10,595 nucleotides of DNA from Spirochaetales bacterium (GTDB lineage Bacteria > Spirochaetota > Spirochaetia > Sphaerochaetales > Sphaerochaetaceae): NCBI GenBank assembly GCA_028723145.1, contig JAQYFM010000238.1, positions 1 to 10,595 of the forward strand, given 5' to 3'. This document shows, one piece after another, positions 5,542 through 10,595 of the stretch. Each line of letters opens with the position of its first letter. Position 1 is the stretch's first letter. The notes under the pieces were generated by a model. That model saw only the letters and a list, made by a program, of their open reading frames with translations, was not told the DNA's origin and ran no database searches. The position numbers and the translations under genes were made by a program.

Positions 5542-7617
5542 TTATTCAGCTTTTGCAGCTTTTGCTTCTGCAATTACTTCATCTGCAAGTCTTCCTTGGA
5601 GTGTTTCATAGTGGCTGAATTCAAGTTCAAATGAACCTGTACCACTTGTCATACTCTTAAGGTCAATAGCATATGTTCTAAGCTCAGCCATTGGAACTTC
5701 TGCTTGTACAGCTACAAGGTGTCCTTTTTCTTCCTGACCAAGAACTCTACCACGCTTAGCAGAAAGGTCAGAGAGGATTGAACCAAGGTACTCATTTTCA
5801 ATGAATACTTCAAGTTTCATGATAGGCTCGAGGAGAACACAACCAGCCTTAGAAAGTGCAATTTCCATAGCACCCTTAGCTGCAAGTTTAAATGCCATTT
5901 CAGAAGAGTCTACTGGGTGTTCCTTACCATCGATTAATGTAATACCGATATCTACAAGAGGATAACCTGCTAAGAAGCCTTCACTCATTGATTCTTGGAT
6001 ACCTTTTTCGATACCTGGAACATAGCCCTTTGAAATAGCACCGCCCTTAATAGCATTAGTAAACTGGTAGTAAGCACCTCTCTCGATTGGTTCAATTTCA
6101 ATGAGAACACGACCAAACTGACCATGTCCACCAGACTGCTTCTTGTGTGAGTATTCTGCAATACCACTCTTACGTGTGATAGTCTCACGATAAGCAATAC
6201 GAGGAGTTTGAGTATTAATCTTAATCTTCTGCTTCTCTTGAACCTTTTCAAGAATCATAGAAATTTGGAGTTCACCCATACCACCAATAACAGTTTCCTT
6301 AGTTTCTGGATTCATCTTAATCTGGAAAGTAAGGTCTTCTTCTGCAATCTTGTAAAGTGCTTCATTCATCTTATCTGCACTCTTCTTATCCTCTGTGCTT
6401 ACAGCAAGCTGATAAACAGGCTGAGGAAGTCTTACAGGTCTAAATACATAGTTGACATCTGGACCTGAGAGGAGAGAACAGTTGGTAGATGTAATATTAC
6501 TCTTTGCGATAATACCGATATCACCAGCTTCCAGTGCATCTACTTCGATAAGTTTCTTACCAAGAGCTCTGTATAGCTTACCTGGTTTTTCTTTCTTTTT
6601 TAAATCTGGGTTGTAAAGATCTGTTTCAGGAGTAATCTTTCCTGCAACAACCTTGATAAAGCTAAGCTTACCACTGAACTGGTCAATAGTAGTTTTGAAG
6701 CAGTATGCAGCAACAGGACCATTTGGATCAATTGGAGTTGTATGCTCGATACCTTGTTCATCAATTCTGAAATCAAAACCATCAAGTGGGTTAGGGAAGT
6801 TATTTCTGATGAAGTTAAGAAGGGAAGTAATACCTGCACCTTTATCTGTAGCACCACAGAATACTGGAACAACACGATTATCCTTTAAGCCTTCTCTAAG
6901 ACCACGTCTAATTTCATCACTTGTTAATGTTCCTTCTTCAAAGAACTTTTCAATTAAATCATCAGCACCTTCTGCTGCATTCTCAATTAAGCGATTTCTA
7001 AAGTCTTCAACAACTGCTGCGTATTTTTCAGGAATTGGAATAGCTTTTTCTTTTCCTCCTGGTACAAATTCATATGCCTGGTTTTCAATAAGGTTAATTA
7101 CACCCTTGAATTCCTCTGCTTCACCAAGTGCCATTACAACAGGAACAAAGTGTGACTGGAATTCACTTTCGAGTGAATCGATTACATGTCTATAGCTAGC
7201 ACGCTCTTTATCCATCTTATTGATGAATACAGCACGTGGTTTATTTCTTGAATCAAGTCTTCTCCATAATTTGATTGTTTCAATCTGAGCACCAATACGG
7301 CCATCAACAACCATGAGTGCAGCTTCACATGAACGGAATGCACAAATTGCTTCACCAATAAAATCTGCTGTACCCGGAGTATCAATAATATTTATTGTTT
7401 TACCTTCCCATGTGAATGAGTTAAGGGAAGCATGTACTGATATTTTTCTTGCTATTTCTTCTTCGGTGTAGTCTGATGTGGTTTTACCACTTTCTACTGT
7501 TTCAGGTTTAGACAGGACGTTCGCATAGAAAAGCATTTGCTCAACTAAGTTAGTTTTTCCTGTCCCATTATGGCCTACAAGCGCCACATTTCTGAGGTCT
7601 TTTGATTGAACGCTCAT
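5542..7617 (-). CDS. fusA: Elongation factor G-like translational GTPase (paralogue type)
   Basis: Ribosome-associated GTPase of the EF-G family (691 aa, full length), which uses GTP hydrolysis for translocation or a related ribosomal step. The GTP-binding domain shows G1 GHNGTGKT (residues 15-22), G3 DTPG (79-82) and G4 NKMD (133-136). Later domains are complete, including YSHKKQSGGHGQFGRV, HPVDSSE (567-573) with LLEPIM, and a C-terminal FSHYE. Two features differ from housekeeping EF-G: G1 is not AHIDAGKTT, and the switch-I RGITI stretch reads RKISVHAS. This resembles the EF-G-like paralogues (M. tuberculosis FusA2, T. thermophilus EF-G-2) that coexist with a canonical EF-G. The symbol follows general family usage, and this may not be the essential copy. 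The ATG is supported by AAGGAGG (7623-7629 on the plus strand, 5-nt spacing). It is monocistronic, divergent from the hydrogenase gene. Confidence 0.93.
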   Translation of the reverse strand: MSVQSKDLRNVALVGHNGTGKTNLVEQMLFYANVLSKPETVESGKTTSDYTEEEIARKISVHASLNSFTWEGKTINIIDTPGTADFIGEAICAFRSCEAALMVVDGRIGAQIETIKLWRRLDSRNKPRAVFINKMDKERASYRHVIDSLESEFQSHFVPVVMALGEAEEFKGVINLIENQAYEFVPGGKEKAIPIPEKYAAVVEDFRNRLIENAAEGADDLIEKFFEEGTLTSDEIRRGLREGLKDNRVVPVFCGATDKGAGITSLLNFIRNNFPNPLDGFDFRIDEQGIEHTTPIDPNGPVAAYCFKTTIDQFSGKLSFIKVVAGKITPETDLYNPDLKKKEKPGKLYRALGKKLIEVDALEAGDIGIIAKSNITSTNCSLLSGPDVNYVFRPVRLPQPVYQLAVSTEDKKSADKMNEALYKIAEEDLTFQIKMNPETKETVIGGMGELQISMILEKVQEKQKIKINTQTPRIAYRETITRKSGIAEYSHKKQSGGHGQFGRVLIEIEPIERGAYYQFTNAIKGGAISKGYVPGIEKGIQESMSEGFLAGYPLVDIGITLIDGKEHPVDSSEMAFKLAAKGAMEIALSKAGCVLLEPIMKLEVFIENEYLGSILSDLSAKRGRVLGQEEKGHLVAVQAEVPMAELRTYAIDLKSMTSGTGSFELEFSHYETLQGRLADEVIAEAKAAKAE

Positions 7618-7653
7618 AATTTCCTCCTTTTGAAAAAAATGCGTCTAATAAAA

Positions 7654-7682
7654 ATGTTAAAGCCCAAAATATCGAATGTAAA
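7654..7682 (-). promoter_or_regulatory. Candidate promoter of the EF-G gene
   Basis: On the minus strand, TTTACA (plus positions 7677-7682) and TAACAT (7654-7659) are separated by exactly 17 bp, matching sigma-70-type spacing. This would give a leader of about 30 nt before the EF-G start. Assigned by inspection. Confidence 0.5.
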
Positions 7683-7729
7683 GGAAAATAAATAAAAAAT
7701 AGAAGTTGAATAACAATAAATATTCCTAA

Positions 7730-7758
7730 TTGCATAAAAAAATAAATAGATATATAAT
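7730..7758 (+). promoter_or_regulatory. Promoter of the hydrogenase-rubrerythrin gene
   Basis: TATAAT at 7753-7758 is a perfect -10 box. TTGCAT at 7730-7735, 17 bp upstream, is a partial -35. Transcription would start near 7765, inside the inverted repeat at 7761-7783, about 30 nt before the ATG. Confidence 0.6.
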
Positions 7759-7760
7759 TA

Positions 7761-7783
7761 TTAACAGTAATAATTACTATTAA
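7761..7783 (+). promoter_or_regulatory. Fur/PerR-like inverted repeat over the transcription start
   Basis: Outer arms TTAA/TTAA and inner arms AGTAAT/ATTACT surround a single central A, giving a 23-bp palindrome with one mismatched pair (C7765/A7779). The core TAAT-A-ATTA equals the centre of the 7-1-7 PerR box of Bacillus. It starts three bases after the -10 box and reaches the Shine-Dalgarno (AAGGAG, 7782-7787). This is a natural repressor site for a peroxide-responsive gene. The protein that binds is not encoded in this window. Confidence 0.5.
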
Positions 7784-7794
7784 GGAGATAATAA

Positions 7795-9837
7795 ATGTCT
7801 AATCATCTTCCTCTTTCAGTACGTGTTGCTATTGATAGTGACAACATCAGCATCAAAAGGGATGAGAGTAAATGCATCAAATGTGGTGCTTGTAAAGATG
7901 TATGTACCCAATATATAGGAGTACATGGTACATATGATTTAGCTAAAACAGGTGATAGAGCAATTTGTATAAATTGTGGGCAATGTGCAAATGTATGTCC
8001 TACAGGAAGCATTAGTGAAGTATATGAATATCAGGAAGTAAAAAGGGCAATAAAAAATCCTGATAAATGCGTAATTGTTAGTACATCACCATCTGTTAGA
8101 GTTGCACTTGGTGAAGAGTTTAATCTTCCAGCTGGTAGCTTTACTGAAGCAAAGATGATTACTCTTTTAAGAAAACTTGGTGCTGATTATGTACTAGATA
8201 CTAACTTTGCTGCAGACTTAACAATTGTTGAGGAAGCAAGTGAATTAATAGAGAGAATTAAGGAAAATAAGAATCTTCCACAATTTTCTTCCTGTTGTCC
8301 TGCATGGGTAAAATTTGTTGAAACCTACTTTCCTGAAATGATACCTAATATTTCAAGTGCAAAAAGTCCAATTAGTATGCAAGGTCCTACTATTAAGACT
8401 TATTTTGCAAAGAAAAGGAATATTGATCCTGAGAAAATTGTTAATGTTGCACTAACTCCATGTACAGCCAAAAAGTTTGAAATTAGAAGAAGTGAATTTA
8501 ATAGTGCTGGTAAGTATTTAAATAAGCCTGAATTAAGAGACATGGATTATGTTGTTACTACTAGGGAACTAGCTATTTGGGCAAAGGAAGAGGGAATAGA
8601 CTTTAATAGCTTAGAAGATGGAAAGTACGATACCTTAATGGGAGAAGCTTCTGGCTCTGGTGTAATCTTTGGCAATACTGGTGGTGTAATGGAGGCAGCT
8701 TTAAGAACTGCATATTATTATCTTACAGGAGAAAATCCAAAAAAGGATATTTTATCAACATTAGAAAGTGTTAGGGGTAGTGAGGGAATTAGAACAGCTA
8801 CTGTTAAGATTAATGATTTATCTATTAATGTCGCAGTTATCTATGGTACTGAAAACGCTAGAAAATTTATTAACGATTTGAAAAATGGTGATAAGGTTTA
8901 TCATTTTGTCGAGGTAATGACTTGTCCTAATGGATGTATTGGTGGTGGTGGACAGCCTAAAAATTTGGAGGATGCAGAAACAGCAAGACGAAAAAGAGTT
9001 GAATCTCTCTATAAGCGTGATAAAGATATGGCTAATAAGCTTAGTCATGAAAATGAAGAGATAAAACTACTTTATAAGGAGTTTTATAAAAAACCATTAA
9101 GTGAGATAGCAGAGCGTATGTTACATACCTCTTACATCGATAGATCAAAAGATTTAAATCAAGGAGTTAAGAAAATGGCAAAATTTAAGTGTAAAGTTTG
9201 TGGTTATGTTTATGAAGGTGATGAATTACCAAAAGATTTTAAATGTCCAATTTGTAAACAACCTGCTTCTTCATTTGAAAAGCTTGAAGAGGTAAAAGCT
9301 TCAGAATCAAATCCATATGCTGGTACTAAGACAGAAAAGAACTTATTAGAAGCTTTTGCTGGTGAAAGCCAGGCAAGAAACAAGTATACATATTTTTCTG
9401 AAGTAGCAAAGAGAGAAGGATATGAGGAGCTTGCTGAAATCTTCTTAAAGACAGCTAGAAACGAGCAGGAACATGCTAGAATCTGGTTCCAAGAGCTTGG
9501 CCATATTGGTTCATCTGCTGAAAACCTTTTAGCAGCTGCAGAGGGTGAAAACTATGAGTGGACAGATATGTATGATAGAATGGCAAAGGATGCAGAAGAA
9601 GAAGGTTTTACTGAGCTTGCTGCACGTTTTAGAGCTGTTGGTGCAATTGAAAAACGTCACGAAGAGCGCTATAGAAAGTTATTAAACGATGTTAAGAATA
9701 ACCAAGTATTTGAAAAGGGTAGCTTAACAATTTGGGAATGCAGAGTTTGTGGTCATATCTGTGTTGGCTTAAAGGCTCCAGAAGTATGTCCTGTTTGTAA
9801 ATACTCTCAGTCATATTTCGAAGTAAATAAAATCTGA
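7795..9837 (+). CDS. [FeFe] hydrogenase fused to rubredoxin-rubrerythrin-rubredoxin
   Basis: A 680-residue redox protein. Residues 27-37 and 58-68 carry two CxxCxxCxxxC [4Fe-4S] ferredoxin motifs. Residues ~85-430 are the H-cluster domain, with L1 SSCCPAW (Cys167 proton relay, Cys168), L2 TPCTAKKFE (Cys223), L3 ExMxCxxGC (Cys377, Cys381) and the proton-path pair Glu146/Glu147. TPC instead of MPC suggests group B rather than group A. The usual hydrogenase end, LHTSYIDRSK, is followed by an eight-residue linker. Met461 then begins a rubredoxin (CxxC...CPxC), a ferritin-like diiron domain (Glu524, Glu557, His560, Glu619, His622) and a second rubredoxin (WECRVCGH...CPVC). The role inferred is coupling of H2 or ferredoxin electrons to peroxide or O2 reduction in the cytoplasm. 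The start has AAGGAG at 7782-7787. The gene is transcribed alone. An internal ribosome-binding site may also yield free rubrerythrin. Confidence 0.93.
   Translation: MSNHLPLSVRVAIDSDNISIKRDESKCIKCGACKDVCTQYIGVHGTYDLAKTGDRAICINCGQCANVCPTGSISEVYEYQEVKRAIKNPDKCVIVSTSPSVRVALGEEFNLPAGSFTEAKMITLLRKLGADYVLDTNFAADLTIVEEASELIERIKENKNLPQFSSCCPAWVKFVETYFPEMIPNISSAKSPISMQGPTIKTYFAKKRNIDPEKIVNVALTPCTAKKFEIRRSEFNSAGKYLNKPELRDMDYVVTTRELAIWAKEEGIDFNSLEDGKYDTLMGEASGSGVIFGNTGGVMEAALRTAYYYLTGENPKKDILSTLESVRGSEGIRTATVKINDLSINVAVIYGTENARKFINDLKNGDKVYHFVEVMTCPNGCIGGGGQPKNLEDAETARRKRVESLYKRDKDMANKLSHENEEIKLLYKEFYKKPLSEIAERMLHTSYIDRSKDLNQGVKKMAKFKCKVCGYVYEGDELPKDFKCPICKQPASSFEKLEEVKASESNPYAGTKTEKNLLEAFAGESQARNKYTYFSEVAKREGYEELAEIFLKTARNEQEHARIWFQELGHIGSSAENLLAAAEGENYEWTDMYDRMAKDAEEEGFTELAARFRAVGAIEKRHEERYRKLLNDVKNNQVFEKGSLTIWECRVCGHICVGLKAPEVCPVCKYSQSYFEVNKI
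9161..9177 (+). promoter_or_regulatory. Internal ribosome-binding site and ATG for free rubrerythrin
   Basis: AAGGAG at 9161-9166 lies 8 nt before an in-frame ATG at 9175-9177 (Met461). The sequence after it, MAKFKCKVCGYVYEG, looks like a normal N-terminus of a stand-alone rubredoxin-rubrerythrin. Initiation here would give a 220-residue protein. The linker residues Asn-Gln-Gly-Val-Lys-Lys of the long protein are the translated form of this site. Confidence 0.65.
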
Positions 9838-9858
9838 TTTAATCAAACATTTTTTTTG

Positions 9859-9898
9859 TTCCCTATCTAATAATACCCAAGATAGGGAATTTTTTTTT
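9859..9898 (+). terminator. Strong rho-independent terminator after hydrogenase-rubrerythrin
   Basis: TTCCCTATCT (9859-9868) pairs perfectly with AGATAGGGAA (9880-9889) around an 11-nt loop, followed by nine T residues. Confidence 0.95.
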
Positions 9899-10149
9899 CG
9901 GGTAAGTTTATCAATAGTTTTGAGTAAATAGTATTAGGCATAGTTTTACTCTATCAGCAAGCATTATTAACAACTTATTGATTATTACATCCCAATTCCT
10001 AATACGTATTGTCCATTTTTGAAATGTTGTTGATCGTCAGATAAATGATTTTAAAGATAGAATCATCATGTAGATAGCTATTTTATATAGAAATAATCTA
10101 GTCAAAATAATCAAAAAAAATGAAGATAGATAACCAATAATATGACTAT
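9899..10149. other. Gene-free AT-rich spacer
   Basis: Between the hydrogenase terminator and the hairpin beyond the Rpn stop codon I find no credible reading frame on either strand, no tRNA-like cloverleaf, no insertion-sequence ends and no repeat array. The only short frames lack ribosome-binding sites. The spacer could hold a degenerate remnant, but nothing in it is recognisable. Confidence 0.6.
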
Positions 10150-10186
10150 TTTATACCCAGCTCCTTTAAAAGAAGCTGAGTATAAA
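10150..10186 (-). terminator. Hairpin downstream of the Rpn gene, possible terminator
   Basis: TTTATAC (10150-10156) pairs with GTATAAA (10180-10186), and CAGCT (10158-10162) with AGCTG (10174-10178). The position between them (10157/10179) is a C-A mismatch in plus-strand RNA but a G-U pair in minus-strand RNA. The stem is therefore continuous (13 pairs) only in the transcript of the minus-strand gene, which ends 10 bp before it. There is no good U tract, so it may be a 3' processing or stability structure rather than a strict intrinsic terminator. Confidence 0.5.
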
Positions 10187-10195
10187 GTTTTAAGA

Positions 10196-10595
10196 TTAAA
10201 AGTTTAGTCCTAATTCTTTAGCAATAGATGTAAACTCTTCTTTAGATAAACCAGAGTTAGCAATTGCACAGGAGGGTGTTATATTGCCACTATTAACAAG
10301 ATTAATTAGTGTTTTTACAGTACCTTCATTGATGCCATCTGCTTTGCCAATTTTGATGCCATCCTCTTTTCCAATTTTAATGCCATCAGCTTTTCCAATT
10401 TTAATGCCATCAGCTTTTCCAATTCTAAGGCCATCAGCTTTTCCAATTCTAAGGCCCTCATCATAGGATTTTGCTGCATACTCTCTAATTGCTTCACAAA
10501 CCTTATCTTCACCTTTTTGTGTTGTCTTATAATACATCGCACACTCCTTAATCACTTCGTCTTTCATTTCACTTAAATCATAAGAAATTAAACTT
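10196..10595 (-). CDS. Rpn/PDDEXK_2-type nuclease-transposase family protein, C-terminal part
   Basis: The frame is open from the window edge to the TAA at 10196-10198. The gene therefore starts outside the window, and the internal ATG at 10567 is not its true start (SLISYDLSEMKDEV reads through it). The visible ~132 residues match the C-terminal half of proteins annotated as Rpn family recombination-promoting nuclease/putative transposase: a helical stretch (KECAMYYKTTQKGEDKVCEAIREY), then a hydrophilic run of 8-residue repeats of the form G-(L/I)-(R/K)-I-G-K-(A/E)-D (about five copies), then a terminal helix pair ending KELGLNF. The catalytic PD-(D/E)XK core would lie off-window and cannot be judged. 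Family members are often numerous and variable in gut spirochaetes and Bacteroidetes. Assignment rests on architecture and recalled family resemblance. Confidence 0.7.
   Translation of the reverse strand, partial: SLISYDLSEMKDEVIKECAMYYKTTQKGEDKVCEAIREYAAKSYDEGLRIGKADGLRIGKADGIKIGKADGIKIGKEDGIKIGKADGINEGTVKTLINLVNSGNITPSCAIANSGLSKEEFTSIAKELGLNF
10334..10457 (-). repeat. 24-bp tandem repeat encoding the GKADGIKI-type octapeptide
   Basis: GCCATC recurs with an exact 24-bp period at 10334, 10358, 10382, 10406 and 10430, with a partial sixth copy at 10454 (GCCCTC). The unit reads GCCATCAGCTTTTCCAATTT plus four bases on the plus strand, and copies differ at one to four positions. Since 24 is a multiple of three, copy-number change would keep the frame and only alter the length of the Rpn-like tail. 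Confidence 0.9.

Noticed and set aside
6653..7195. 180-codon plus-strand frame antisense to EF-G
   Set aside because: It is a shadow of the EF-G gene, without a ribosome-binding site or recognisable protein features, and the EF-G frame is fully conserved in motif content.
7618..7794. Riboswitch or small RNA in the divergent intergenic region
   Set aside because: Only promoters, one palindrome and two ribosome-binding sites are visible. The predicted leaders are about 30 nt, too short for a riboswitch.
10334..10457. CRISPR array
   Set aside because: The copies are directly adjacent with no spacers, and they encode an in-frame peptide repeat.
10284..10466. Plus-strand repeat protein (MPSAFPIL units)
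   Set aside because: It is the reverse complement of the Rpn tail repeat, open only because the 24-bp period is a multiple of three. It has no ribosome-binding site.

Overview
This is an AT-rich bacterial chromosomal window (roughly two-thirds A+T by eye) with strong Shine-Dalgarno sites, tight operons and rho-independent terminators. The gene content is that of an obligate anaerobe: an [FeFe] hydrogenase, rubredoxin and rubrerythrin modules, and a TRAP transporter for organic acids. The signal peptide of the solute-binding protein ends in an 'FANGSSES' stretch with no lipobox cysteine. I associate that form with Treponema/Sphaerochaeta-type spirochaetes, and an Rpn-family gene with an 8-residue repeat tail fits gut or rumen Treponema. 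A host-associated Treponema-like spirochaete is my best guess; it is inferred, not proven.

Layout: (1) 19-864 (+), a patatin-like lipid hydrolase, followed by a weak hairpin terminator. (2) 923-5485 (+), a substrate-acid uptake and catabolism cassette: a promoter overlapped by two perfect GATATC-centred palindromes, then dctP (binding protein), an intra-operon terminator, dctQ and dctM (membrane subunits), an HpcH/HpaI-type class II aldolase, and a GntR/FCD repressor-like gene, closed by a strong terminator. The same palindrome core recurs at the start of the GntR gene, and a half-site lies in its promoter, so this regulator probably controls both the transporter and itself. (3) 5498-7682 (-), a paralogue-type EF-G translational GTPase converging on the cassette. 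(4) 7730-9898 (+), divergent from EF-G, a single 680-codon gene joining a group-B-like [FeFe] hydrogenase to a rubredoxin-rubrerythrin-rubredoxin peroxidase. It has a good promoter, a Fur/PerR-like inverted repeat over the predicted transcription start, and a strong terminator. (5) 9899-10195, no gene seen apart from a hairpin. (6) 10196-10595 (-), the C-terminal part of an Rpn/PDDEXK_2-type nuclease gene running off the window, with a 24-bp tandem repeat.

How the genes work together: the TRAP system would import a hydroxy or sugar acid, the aldolase would split a 2-keto-3-deoxy-type intermediate into pyruvate and an aldehyde, and the FCD regulator would sense a carboxylate metabolite. The hydrogenase-rubrerythrin protein would couple H2 or reduced ferredoxin to peroxide or oxygen removal. 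The most unusual observation is that its junction is the translated ribosome-binding site of a formerly separate rubrerythrin gene. The internal Shine-Dalgarno and ATG are intact, so one mRNA could yield both a fusion and free rubrerythrin.
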